From Sulfuriferula plumbiphila (GTDB lineage Bacteria > Pseudomonadota > Gammaproteobacteria > Burkholderiales > Sulfuriferulaceae): a stretch of DNA of 64,000 nt. The stretch covers positions 851,001 through 915,000 of the forward strand of contig NZ_AP021884.1 in NCBI RefSeq assembly GCF_009938015.1, in the 5' to 3' direction. The notes under the pieces were generated by a model. It saw nothing but the letters and a program-made list of their open reading frames with translations. It did no database searches and was not told where the DNA came from. Numbering within the stretch: the first letter of the stretch is position 1; each line of letters opens with the position of its first letter. The position numbers and the translations under genes are program-made. This document shows positions 16,207 to 24,600 of the stretch, one piece after another.

Positions 16207-16431
16207 TTACGTCCATCGCGGCCTGTTCTGCTGCATGAATTTCTTTTTTTCCAGTGCGCGCTTCCTCGCTGAGCGTTGTTCAACAGCATCGCCACCCATT
16301 GCCTCAGGAACCGTGCGCTGCCCCGCAATGGAAGCTTTGCTCGCCCCTTTGGGGCAGCCTGCCGCGCCTGTCATACCGGGTGCCGTGGCGAATGAGATGG
16401 TCAGAGCCAATGCCACGAATTTGGATTTCAT
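16207..16431 (-). CDS. Small exported protein of unknown function
   Basis: A 74-residue protein with a signal peptide (KSKFVALALTISFATAPGMT, cleavage near GAAG) and a short, highly basic mature part (SARKRALEKKKFMQQNRPRW). I do not recognise the family. No good ribosome site precedes the ATG at 16431; an in-frame ATG at about 16460 would add nine residues. A perfect 14-bp inverted repeat (16479-16514) lies in its upstream region. The word VPEAMGG and its DNA recur at about 17345-17370. The gene may be real but weakly translated. Confidence 0.45.
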   Translation of the reverse strand: MKSKFVALALTISFATAPGMTGAAGCPKGASKASIAGQRTVPEAMGGDAVEQRSARKRALEKKKFMQQNRPRWT

Positions 16432-16478
16432 GATCGGTATTTGGACTTTTTGATCCATGGCAGATATATGCTTTCTGT

Positions 16479-16514
16479 GGGTTTTGGCCACACTCATGCA
16501 TGTGGCCAAAACCC
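16479..16514. repeat. Perfect 14-bp inverted repeat with 8-nt loop
   Basis: GGGTTTTGGCCACA (16479-16492), loop CTCATGCA, TGTGGCCAAAACCC (16501-16514). No T-run follows on either strand, so it is not a standard rho-independent terminator. It lies 48-83 bp upstream of the small exported gene and downstream of csbD, between two genes on the same strand. Confidence 0.85.
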
Positions 16515-16587
16515 TGGCCTGAGAAGCTCGAACTCTTCGATGCATCGAAAGGATAGGCATTGCCAAAACAACGGGCCTTAAATCAAA

Positions 16588-16785
16588 TCAGCGCTTGTGT
16601 GAGGCTTTTTTTGTTCCATCCTTGATGGCTTCCCTGGCGTCGCCTACACTTTTTTGCATCTTGCCAGACACTTGTTTTTTAAGTCCTTTGGCTTGCTGCT
16701 CCTTGCTTCCAATCAGTTTGCCTGTCTCTTGCTGAGTTTTGCCGACGCCGTCCTTGATCGTACCCTTGATTTGATCTTTGTTCAT
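16588..16785 (-). CDS. CsbD-like stress protein
   Basis: A 65-residue CsbD-family protein: MNKDQIKGTIKDGVGKTQQE, then TGKLIGSKEQQAKGLKKQVS and a basic C-terminus. CsbD proteins are small, hydrophilic and induced by general stress in many bacteria; their molecular role is not known. TAGGAG sits 8 bases before the ATG. Length is normal for the family. Confidence 0.9.
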   Translation of the reverse strand: MNKDQIKGTIKDGVGKTQQETGKLIGSKEQQAKGLKKQVSGKMQKSVGDAREAIKDGTKKASHKR

Positions 16786-17365
16786 GATTGGAACTCCTAA
16801 TGAAAATTAAAAATCCATTCAACGGTGATGAATTACGCATATTGAACATATTGCTGCCCACTGTTTTTCACCAACAGAATTGGCCGAAAGCCACTTAATT
16901 CCTATTTCGAAAACACAGCAAGCGTTGTCAAGATAGAACGAATATCGGCACGGCTCCGTGCGTTAGCGTACGTAAATGAGGAATTTAATAAGACTGCAGC
17001 ATGAAAACAGACGGATGGCTGGTGACACACCGCGTTTGTGCCATTCCCGGTAGCCAGATATTCCCCGTTGTTTACGGATACAGCTTCGCCTTGGGGGCGA
17101 TAAACGCAACGGTGTTGTGGGCGTGCTGGGCCTGCGTGGATTGCGCAGGCGCAAGACAATTAGGGTCATTCCATGCGCCTGTCCCTGATGGTGTCGTCAA
17201 GCGCGATGCGTTCCCGGACCGCCTGTTTCTGGTTGTCCGACAGCAAAATTCACTGATCCACTTCGGTGCTGGTGCGGTCGCATGCCCCGGCATACCGGAT
17301 CGCCCAGGGTGGTCGAGCAGTAGCCGATACGGCGCGAGTCTGGGCGCGATGCGCCACCCATTACT
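16786..17365. other. 580-bp region without a convincing gene
   Basis: No frame here resembles a protein family. On the minus strand, 17166-17244 reads LSDNQKQAVRERIALDDTIR then DRRME and a stop, a protein-like tail without a start, so a gene remnant is possible. At 17345-17370 the DNA matches about 22 of 24 bases of the middle of the small exported gene (16290-16315), overlapping the efflux OMF stop codon. Confidence 0.4.
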
Positions 17366-18844
17366 TCAGGAACCGGTCTTGATCGCGGCTTTATCCGCAG
17401 CCTCGGGGTTTTGCCACCAGCCGCCGCCCAGCGCGGTGAACAGCGCGGCGCTGTCCTGGTAGCGCTGCGCCTGGGCCTGCACCAGAGCGATGCGCGTCTG
17501 TTGCTCCTGGCGCTGGGCGCTGAGCAGGTCGAGATAGCTGGCTTTGCCGGCCTTGTAGCGCAGGTTGACCAGATTGCTGGCCTGGCTCGCGTATTGGGCC
17601 GACTGCTGCTGAATGCGCAGGCTGTCGGCATCATTCTCCAACGCGCGCAACACATCGGCTACCTGGGCAAACGAGGTGATCAGGGTTTGCTTGTAGTTGG
17701 CCAGCGCCTCCCGGTAGGCGGCTTCGGCCTGACGTTTTTGCGCTCTGAGCGTGCCGCCGTCGAACAGCGGTTGCGACAGGTTGGCGGCGAGTGTCCACAG
17801 GCTGTTGGCGGAGTCGAACAGGCTGGCCAGCTTGAGGCTGTTCTGACCGTAGCTGGCGTTGAGCGTGAAACGCGGATACAGCGCGGCGGTGGCGACGCCG
17901 ACCTGGGCGTTGGCGGCTTTCAATTGCGCCTCGGCGGCGAGGATGTCGGGGCGCTGGCGCACCAGTTCGGAGGGCAGGCTCAACGGCAGTGCGGCGGGCA
18001 GGCGGAAATCCGCCAGGCGAATTTCCGGCAAGTCTGCCATTGCCGGCGGCCTGCCCAGGTAGGTGGCGAGCAGGTGGCTGGCCTGGCTCAGACGCTGTTG
18101 CAGCGACGGCAACGTGGCCTCGCTGGCGGCCAGTTGCGACTGCAGGCTGAGCACGTCGGAATAGGGCACCAGGCCGGCTTGGTATTGGCGCCCGACCAGG
18201 CTTTGCTGAGACTGCTGAGTGCGGATGATGCCCTGGGTGGCTGCGATCTGGGCAGCCAGCGAGGCGCGCAGGAACGCGGCGTTGATGACGTTGGCGGTCA
18301 GCGTGAGCTGCGCCGCGCGCAACTGCATGCGCTGGTTCTCGAGGTTGGCCTGTTCGCGTTCCAGCGTGCGGCGCGAGTAACCGAAGAAATCCAGCGCATA
18401 GCTCACCCCGACGGAACCCGTGTAGAGGTTGAATATCGTGCTGCTGGCCATGGTGCCGAAGCGCACCGCGGGAGTTCGCTGCCGCTGCGCGCCCAGGCTG
18501 CCGGTGAGTTGCGGATAGAGCGCGCCGTAATCCGCTTCCAGCACTTCCTGCGCCTGGGTCAGACGGGCGCGCGCGGCCTCCAGCGTGAGGTTGCTGGCAA
18601 GGGCTTCTTTTACCAGACTGTCCAGCGCCGGCGACTGGAACAGCCGCCACCAGTCGGCGCTGATTTTCGCACCGGCGCTGAAGCTTTGCGCCACGCCAGC
18701 GGCAGACCCGGTTTGCGTTGGCTGGGCGGCGCGGGTGTAGCGCGGCACATCGGGTGCCTTGGCTTGCATGAAGTCGGGGCCGGCCGCGCAGCCGGACAGG
18801 CCGGTCAGCAGCAGTGCAGCGTTAAGTGCGTTGCGTGCTTTCAT
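17366..18844 (-). CDS. RND efflux outer-membrane channel lipoprotein (NodT/OprM type)
   Basis: A 492-residue TolC-like outer-membrane factor with a lipoprotein signal ending LSGCAAG. It carries duplicated OEP domains. Typical blocks are WWRLFQSPALDSLVKEALAS, LTLEAARARLTQAQEVLEAD, LPSELVRQRPDILAAEAQLK and VGVATAALYPRFTLNASYG. The start overlaps the RND pump stop by 4 bases (ATGA), so it is the last gene of a marR-MFP-RND-OMF operon. It forms the exit duct for the pump. Confidence 0.95.
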   Translation of the reverse strand: MKARNALNAALLLTGLSGCAAGPDFMQAKAPDVPRYTRAAQPTQTGSAAGVAQSFSAGAKISADWWRLFQSPALDSLVKEALASNLTLEAARARLTQAQEVLEADYGALYPQLTGSLGAQRQRTPAVRFGTMASSTIFNLYTGSVGVSYALDFFGYSRRTLEREQANLENQRMQLRAAQLTLTANVINAAFLRASLAAQIAATQGIIRTQQSQQSLVGRQYQAGLVPYSDVLSLQSQLAASEATLPSLQQRLSQASHLLATYLGRPPAMADLPEIRLADFRLPAALPLSLPSELVRQRPDILAAEAQLKAANAQVGVATAALYPRFTLNASYGQNSLKLASLFDSANSLWTLAANLSQPLFDGGTLRAQKRQAEAAYREALANYKQTLITSFAQVADVLRALENDADSLRIQQQSAQYASQASNLVNLRYKAGKASYLDLLSAQRQEQQTRIALVQAQAQRYQDSAALFTALGGGWWQNPEAADKAAIKTGS

Positions 18845-21800
18845 GCTGCCGGCTCCAGGTCTTTTTCTTCCTCGAAATGTATTTTGGGCGGGATGGTACG
18901 GAAGCCCAGCTTGTCCGCCAGTCCGGTAATCAGCATGTAAAACACTGGCGTCACCAGCAGGCTGAAGACGGTGCTGAACAGCAGCCCGCCCACCACCGCC
19001 CAGCCCAGCGGCTGACGGGTTTGTGCGCCGGCGCCGGTCGCCAGCGCCAGCGGCAGGCTGCCGGCCATCATCGCCAGAGAGGTCATGATGATGGGGCGGA
19101 AGCGGATGCGCCCGGCCTCGACTGCGGCAAAGATCAGATCCTTGCCGGCGGCACGCAGCTGGTTGGCGTATTCCACCATCAGGATGCCGTTTTTGGTGAC
19201 CAGGCCGATCAGCAGAATAATGCCGATTTCGCTGAACAGGTTGAGGCTCTGCTGCGCCAGCATCAGGGTCAGCAGGGCGCCGGTCAACGCCAGCGGCACC
19301 GACAGCAGGATGGTGAGCGGATGCACCCAGCTTTCAAACTGCGCCGCCAGCACCAGGTAGATAAAGATCAGCGCGACCGCAAAGGTGACATACAGCGAGC
19401 CGGAGGTTTCCACATAATCGCGGCTTTGTCCGGTGAGCGCAGTCTGATAACCGTCCGGTAGGATTTTGTTGGCCTCCTGTTGCAAGCCATCCAGCGCGGT
19501 CGACAGCGGCAGGAACGGCAACAGGCTGGCGCTCAGGGTAAACGAGCGCTGCAGATTGTAGTGGTAGAGGGTGTCCGGGCCGTAACTGTGGCTCACCTTG
19601 ACCAGGTCGGATATGGGCACCTGCTCGTTGTTGGCAGCGCGCACGTAGAGGCCGTTGATGGCGTCCGGCGTGGCCCGGTATTTCGGTTCCAGCTGCGCGA
19701 TCACCTGGTAGTTTTTGTTGTTCATGATGAAATCGCTGGCGTGCGTGCCGCCAATCGCGGTTTGCAGGGTTTGCGCCAGCGCACCCACGCTGATGCCGCG
19801 ATCCGCCGCCTGGCGGCGATGGAAGTCCACCTCGAGCTGCGGCGTGTGGTCGGTCAGATCGCTTTGCACGTTGACCATGCCCGGCGTGGCCCTGGCCTTG
19901 TCCAGCAACTGCTGATTTAACTTAGCCAGCGTGTTGAAGTCCGCCCCCTGCACCACGAACTGCACGTCCTGTGCGGTGGCCGCACCGTTCAGCGACGGGG
20001 GGTTGATCGGAAAAGCCAGCGCGCCGGAGATTTTCATCAATGGCGGAAACAGATGTTTCACTACATCCATCTGGCTCTGGCTGCGCTTGTCGAAATCCTG
20101 CAGGCGCGCGAACACAATCGCATTGCGCGGCGAAGCCGGCCCGCCCACCGGCAGGCCGGCGGCGGCGAAGTATTGCTTGACCGCGGGTTGCGCCTTGAAC
20201 GCCGCCTCGACCTGACGCAGGTAGTGCGAGGTGTAGAACAGATTGGAGCCTTCAGGTGCCTTGACCACCGCCAGGATCAGACCCTGGTCTTCAACCGGCA
20301 CGAAGGTCCTGGGCGAAAAGAAATACAGCGTGCCCAGGAGTGCCAGATTGACCAGCATGAAAATGCCCACCGACTTGCGGTGATGGGTGGCCCAGTTGGC
20401 GGTTTTTGCATAACGCGCGCGGGCGCCTTCGATCAGGCGCTCGGTATAGACAAACAGGCCCCAGCTGGCGTGGGATACCCGCAGGAAACGCGAGCACAGC
20501 ATCGGCGTCAGGGTCAGGGCGATGAGCCCGGACAGGCCCACGGCAATCGCCACGGTAATGGCGAATTCGTGGAACAGCTTGCCGATATTGCCCTGCATCA
20601 GCGACAGCGGGATGAAAATCGCGATCAGCGTGGCGGTGGTGGCCAGCACCGGAAAGCCGATTTCGCGCGCGCCGTTGATGGCGGCGACGCGGCGCGATTC
20701 GCCCAGCTCCTGGCGCCGATAGATGTTTTCCAGCACAATGATGGCATCGTCCACCACCAGGCCGATCGCCAGCACCAGCGAAAACAAGGTCAGCACGTTG
20801 ATGGAAAAGCCCAGCGCCCACATGCCGGCAAAGGCGCCGACGATGGACACCGGAATCGCCACCACCGGAATGATGGTGGCGCGGAAAGTGCGCAGGAACA
20901 GCAGCACCACCAGCACCACCAGGCCAAAGGCAATGAACAGCGTAATGCTGACTTCGTGGATGGAATCGCGGATGTATTGCGTTTTGTCCACGGCCACGTT
21001 CAGGGTCACGCCGTGGGGGAGCGCGGCGCGAATGCCGGGCAGCGCCTGGTATACCAGCGTCGATACATCCAGGGTATTGGCCTTGCTTTGCGGCACGATG
21101 CCCACCCCCACCACGCGCTCGCCGTTAAAGCGGGCGAACGAGCTGTAGCTGCTGGCGCCCAGTTGCACCCAGCCCACATCGCGGATGCGCACCGGCACAC
21201 CGTTCACCTCGCGCACCACCAGGTCGGCATATTGCCTGGGGTCGGCCATCTGGCCGTTGGCGATGACGTTGAAGAACAGCGCGTCGGATTTGATCTGTCC
21301 CGCGGGCAACTGCACGTTATTCTGTTGCAGCGCGGTCACCACGTCGTTCACGGTCAGCCCGTACGCGGCGAGCTTTTTCGGGTTGAGCCAGGCGCGCATC
21401 GCCCACTCCTGGTAGCCGCCGATAATCACGTTGCCTACCCCGGACAAAATCTCGGTACGCTGCTTGACTACCCGGTCGGCCAGCTGGCTGAGTTGTTCCG
21501 GCGAATAATTCTTGCCCTGCAACACCAGCCAGATGATGGGCTGGGAATCGGCGCTGACCTTGGTAATCACCGGGCGGTTGACGTTGGCGTTGTTGGGCAG
21601 CTGGTTGATGACCTTGTTCACCGCGTTGGTCACGTCCTGGGTAGCGGCGTCGACATTGCGGCTGCTTTCGAATTCCACGGTAATCGCGCTGGTGCCGAAC
21701 GAGCTTTGCGAGGTGATGGCGCGGATGCCGTCGATGCCGTTGAGTCCTTCTTCCAGCGGGTTGGTGATGGTGCTCTCCACCGTCTGCGGGCTGGCGCCGA

Positions 21801-21954
21801 TGTAAGTGGTGGTGACCGACACCACCGGGTTGCTGACGTCCGGGTATTGGCGCACCGGCAGGCCGAAATAGGCGGCCAGCCCGGTGAGCAGGATGATGAG
21901 GCTGATGACCGATGCAAAGACCGGCCGGCTGATCGAGGTATCGGAGAGCTTCAT
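18841..21954 (-). CDS. RND multidrug efflux pump, inner-membrane transporter (HAE1)
   Basis: A 1037-residue AcrB/MexF-like proton antiporter with the duplicated six-helix/large-loop layout. It starts with MKLSDTSISRPVFASVISLI. The proton-relay aspartates are in LVLAIGLVVDDAIIVLENIY and the relay lysine in LLIGLVTKNGILMVEYANQL. The porter-domain motif GVGNVIIGGYQEWAMRAWLN and GSNLFYTSHYLRQ are present. It overlaps the MFP stop by 4 bases. Drug substrates cannot be read from sequence, although this sub-branch (with a MarR regulator upstream) often exports phenolic or aromatic compounds. Confidence 0.96.
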   Translation of the reverse strand: MKLSDTSISRPVFASVISLIILLTGLAAYFGLPVRQYPDVSNPVVSVTTTYIGASPQTVESTITNPLEEGLNGIDGIRAITSQSSFGTSAITVEFESSRNVDAATQDVTNAVNKVINQLPNNANVNRPVITKVSADSQPIIWLVLQGKNYSPEQLSQLADRVVKQRTEILSGVGNVIIGGYQEWAMRAWLNPKKLAAYGLTVNDVVTALQQNNVQLPAGQIKSDALFFNVIANGQMADPRQYADLVVREVNGVPVRIRDVGWVQLGASSYSSFARFNGERVVGVGIVPQSKANTLDVSTLVYQALPGIRAALPHGVTLNVAVDKTQYIRDSIHEVSITLFIAFGLVVLVVLLFLRTFRATIIPVVAIPVSIVGAFAGMWALGFSINVLTLFSLVLAIGLVVDDAIIVLENIYRRQELGESRRVAAINGAREIGFPVLATTATLIAIFIPLSLMQGNIGKLFHEFAITVAIAVGLSGLIALTLTPMLCSRFLRVSHASWGLFVYTERLIEGARARYAKTANWATHHRKSVGIFMLVNLALLGTLYFFSPRTFVPVEDQGLILAVVKAPEGSNLFYTSHYLRQVEAAFKAQPAVKQYFAAAGLPVGGPASPRNAIVFARLQDFDKRSQSQMDVVKHLFPPLMKISGALAFPINPPSLNGAATAQDVQFVVQGADFNTLAKLNQQLLDKARATPGMVNVQSDLTDHTPQLEVDFHRRQAADRGISVGALAQTLQTAIGGTHASDFIMNNKNYQVIAQLEPKYRATPDAINGLYVRAANNEQVPISDLVKVSHSYGPDTLYHYNLQRSFTLSASLLPFLPLSTALDGLQQEANKILPDGYQTALTGQSRDYVETSGSLYVTFAVALIFIYLVLAAQFESWVHPLTILLSVPLALTGALLTLMLAQQSLNLFSEIGIILLIGLVTKNGILMVEYANQLRAAGKDLIFAAVEAGRIRFRPIIMTSLAMMAGSLPLALATGAGAQTRQPLGWAVVGGLLFSTVFSLLVTPVFYMLITGLADKLGFRTIPPKIHFEEEKDLEPAA

Positions 21955-23072
21955 GCACCGCCGCCCATCTCTGCCGGATCGCTCAGGTCAAGGCGCGGGT
22001 TATGAATCGGCTGATAAGGCTTGATGACGAGCCTGGCCTTGGGATGCATTTTTTGCAGCCCGGTCGCGATCACGCGCTCACCGGGCTGGAGACCGGCGGT
22101 CACCTGCACCGAGTTGGTCTGATACTGGCCGAGGCTGATGTCGCGCAAAGTCGCATTGCCGCCGGCGTCCACCACCCATATCTTGCGCGCTACGCCTTCC
22201 GCCACCACCGCCTGTTGCGGCACAAACAGCGCCTGCGCTATGGTGCCGGTGTGCAGGCGCACATTGGCAAACATGCCGGGTTTAAGCTTCTGGCCGGGGT
22301 TGGCTACGTTGGCGCGGACTGCTATCGAGCGCGAACCGGTGTTGAGCGCCGGGTTCAGCGCCACCACCTTGCCGCTGAAATCGCCCTTCACCCCGTCCAC
22401 GCTGAAATGTACGGTCTGGCCATTGCGCACATGTGCCAGCTCGCTTTGCGGCAGGCTGAAATCGAGATACAGCGGGTCGAGGCTTTGCAGCGTCACCAGC
22501 GTGGTGCCGGGGGCCACGTAACTGCCCAGGCTGACCAGGCGGATGCCCAGTGTGCCGGCGAACGGCGCGCGCAGCGTGGCGTAGTCGAGATTGGCGCGCA
22601 CCTGCGCCAGATTGGCCTCGGCCGTGCGCACCGCGGCCGCATCGCTTTCCACCTGCTGTGCCGACAGCGCCCCGCTGTCGGCGATTTGCTGGTCGCGCGC
22701 GTAGATTTGCCGAGCGTTGGTGAGTGCCGATTGCGCGGCCATGAGCTGCGCGCGCAGCACCGCGTCATCCAGCCGCGCCAGCACCATGCCTTTTTTCACC
22801 AATGCACCCTGCTGGATATTCAGTTCCACCAGCTTGCCGCCGATCTGCGGCGCGATGGGTGTGGATTGCGGGCTGGTCAAGCTGCCCACCGCGGCCAGGG
22901 TCTGCTGCAACGGGGCAACCCTTACCTCGGCCACTTCGACTGCGACCGGTGCCAGCATCGGGTTGAATGCCGCCTTTTGCTCACCCTTGCAGCCCGCCAG
23001 CAGCGCAACAGGAATCAGCAACAGGCCAGCCCAGCGGCGTGCGGGGAAGGGTGAAGGGGGGTTAAGCGACAT
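21951..23072 (-). CDS. RND efflux periplasmic adaptor (MFP) lipoprotein
   Basis: A 373-residue membrane fusion protein that links the RND pump to the outer-membrane channel. The lipoprotein signal ends LLAGCKGEQK. The lipoyl/biotinyl half-motifs flank a helical hairpin: GGKLVELNIQQGALVKKGMV and then ATLRAPFAGTLGIRLVSLGS. The beta-barrel follows (KVVALNPALNTGSRSIAVRA) with LKPGMFANVRLHTG. It lies 20 bp downstream of marR and overlaps the pump gene by 4 bases. Confidence 0.95.
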   Translation of the reverse strand: MSLNPPSPFPARRWAGLLLIPVALLAGCKGEQKAAFNPMLAPVAVEVAEVRVAPLQQTLAAVGSLTSPQSTPIAPQIGGKLVELNIQQGALVKKGMVLARLDDAVLRAQLMAAQSALTNARQIYARDQQIADSGALSAQQVESDAAAVRTAEANLAQVRANLDYATLRAPFAGTLGIRLVSLGSYVAPGTTLVTLQSLDPLYLDFSLPQSELAHVRNGQTVHFSVDGVKGDFSGKVVALNPALNTGSRSIAVRANVANPGQKLKPGMFANVRLHTGTIAQALFVPQQAVVAEGVARKIWVVDAGGNATLRDISLGQYQTNSVQVTAGLQPGERVIATGLQKMHPKARLVIKPYQPIHNPRLDLSDPAEMGGGA

Positions 23073-23092
23073 GGTGTTTTCCGTTGAGGAAA

Positions 23093-23590
23093 TTAGTTGG
23101 ACAAGGCTGCCAGCAGCTTGCGCTGCATGGCTTCCATCTGGTCTTTTTCCGCAGCATCAAAGCTTTGCCAGAGTTTTTCATACAGCGCCCATTGCCGGGG
23201 CAATATCGTTTCGACCAGCCTGGTGCCGGACTTAGTCAAGGTGAGAATGATCTTGCGCCGGTCGCTCTGGCAGCCCTGGCGGCTCACCCAGCCCTTGCTG
23301 ACCATCTCGTCCGCCAGCCGGGTGATATGGGTGCGCGACGACACGGTCACGTGGCTCAGATCGCTCGGGTAAATGAAATGCTCCGGGCTGGAATACATCA
23401 TGATCAGCGCCGTCCACATCGAATCATTGATGCCGTAGGGTTGCAGGTTGTGGTTGATGGTTTCCTGCAGGCGCTTGAATACCATGTAGTACAGCCGCGA
23501 CAGCACCACTTCCTGGCGCGGCTGTCCTGGCACCCGGCTGGAAACTTCATCGAGGCGCGACTCGAATTCTTTCAGGCATTGTGTGACCAC
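23093..23590 (-). CDS. MarR-family transcriptional regulator of the efflux operon
   Basis: A 165-residue winged-helix MarR regulator. Residues 30-140 hold the fold: YYMVFKRLQETINHNLQPYG, TALIMMYSSPEHFIYPSDLS, the recognition helix SSRTHITRLADEMVSKGWVS and the wing RQGCQSDRRKIILTLTKSGT. It is the first gene of the efflux operon, so autorepression with relief by pump substrates is likely. The frame begins with GTG at 23590 with only a weak ribosome site. A later start is possible but would cut the N-terminal dimerisation helix. Confidence 0.9.
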   Translation of the reverse strand: MVTQCLKEFESRLDEVSSRVPGQPRQEVVLSRLYYMVFKRLQETINHNLQPYGINDSMWTALIMMYSSPEHFIYPSDLSHVTVSSRTHITRLADEMVSKGWVSRQGCQSDRRKIILTLTKSGTRLVETILPRQWALYEKLWQSFDAAEKDQMEAMQRKLLAALSN

Positions 23591-23671
23591 GAAGATGATT
23601 TTCTGAGTGATGGTAACGGAGCGGAAAGTAACGCAGGTTACTATTTTGTGTCAATGATTGTTCTGAAAAAG

Positions 23672-23738
23672 CGAATGAGTCTGGAAAAAACACTTAACCA
23701 CAGGGAAAACAAGCAGGTAAAAGGCAAAGATCAGGCCC
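23672..23738 (+). repeat. Dispersed repeat copy
   Basis: AATGAGTCTGGAAAAAACAC then TTAACCACAGGGAAAACAAG and CAGGTAAAAGGCAAAGATCA. It is related to 13562-13622 and 10501-10665. It lies between marR and the metallophosphoesterase gene. Confidence 0.6.
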
Positions 23739-23763
23739 ATGGAGCCGCCGTCCTGATCATCGG

Positions 23764-24588
23764 TCAGTCCTTTGTTGCAGAATCTCGCGACCATCCTCTG
23801 GCGCTGCGTTGAAACGATTCGGTGGTAAAAACGCTAAAAGCGCCCAGTTCCGGCGCCCAGGCAAAACGCTTGATGCTGATGTGCGGAGAATTTACCTGGA
23901 TGACATTAAAGGAATTGGATTCCCCCCTGCTCCGGGTCGATGTCGCGGTACCTGCCTGCACGACGAGGGCGGCGTAGCCGCTGATTGCATAACGGGCAGC
24001 GGTGTTTCCCGCGTGACTGACATGCAGGTGACCGGCAAGCAGCATGTCTGCGCCATGACTGGCGAACATCTTCATTGCCATCGGTGCACGTCCAACAACC
24101 TCTGTATCAGCGTAATCGGCGGGCAAATCAAACGGATGGTGCGTCACAATGATTTTGGTGATGTGGGCGCCCAATGTGGAGAGCCGCGCCTGTACGCGCG
24201 CGATCTGGCGTTCATTGACGCGTCCGTTTTTAAAGGTCAGTGAGCGTGCGGAGTTGATACCCAGGACGGCAATTTCATCATCGACATAAAACGGTTCGAG
24301 ATCGTGCGTGATATAGCGCCGATATTTGTCGAGCGGTCGAGTAAAACGGTCAAAAATATTATGCAGCGGCACATCATGATTGCCGGGTACGACGATCTGT
24401 GGCGACGGCAGGGAATCCAGAAAATGGCGTGCTTGCTTGAACTGCGCGCTGCGCGCGCGTTGCGTCAGATCGCCGGAAACCACCACGACATCGGGCTTGA
24501 TCTGCGCAACCAGCTTGATTAAAGGCCCGATAAGCGCATCATCGACACGACCAAAATGGAGATCAGAGAGGTGAACGAGCGTGCGCAT
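23764..24588 (-). CDS. Metallophosphoesterase (calcineurin-like, CpdA/Icc group)
   Basis: A 274-residue binuclear metallophosphatase. All signature blocks are present in order: HLSDLHFGR (residues 6-14), VVVSGDLTQRA, VVPGNHDVPLHN, IVTHHPFDLP and LLAGHLHVSHAG. Relatives cleave cyclic AMP, lipid pyrophosphates such as UDP-diacylglucosamine, or phospholipid headgroups. It is the last gene of a three-gene operon after a PAP2 phosphatase and a lipid kinase (12-bp gap), so a lipid phosphate substrate is more likely than cAMP. That is an inference from context. Confidence 0.87.
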   Translation of the reverse strand: MRTLVHLSDLHFGRVDDALIGPLIKLVAQIKPDVVVVSGDLTQRARSAQFKQARHFLDSLPSPQIVVPGNHDVPLHNIFDRFTRPLDKYRRYITHDLEPFYVDDEIAVLGINSARSLTFKNGRVNERQIARVQARLSTLGAHITKIIVTHHPFDLPADYADTEVVGRAPMAMKMFASHGADMLLAGHLHVSHAGNTAARYAISGYAALVVQAGTATSTRSRGESNSFNVIQVNSPHISIKRFAWAPELGAFSVFTTESFQRSARGWSRDSATKD

Positions 24589-24600
24589 GATATTCTGCTT

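Noticed and set aside
17411..18940. 509-codon plus-strand frame opposite the OMF gene
   Set aside because: Antisense shadow of a recognisable TolC-like protein in GC-rich DNA.
20053..22005. 650-codon plus-strand frame antisense to the RND pump gene
   Set aside because: His/Gln/Arg-rich low-complexity product without family similarity; it is the antisense shadow of a clear HAE1 transporter with intact catalytic residues.
17366..23590. Novel efflux system
   Set aside because: A standard MarR-regulated RND tripartite operon with all expected motifs.
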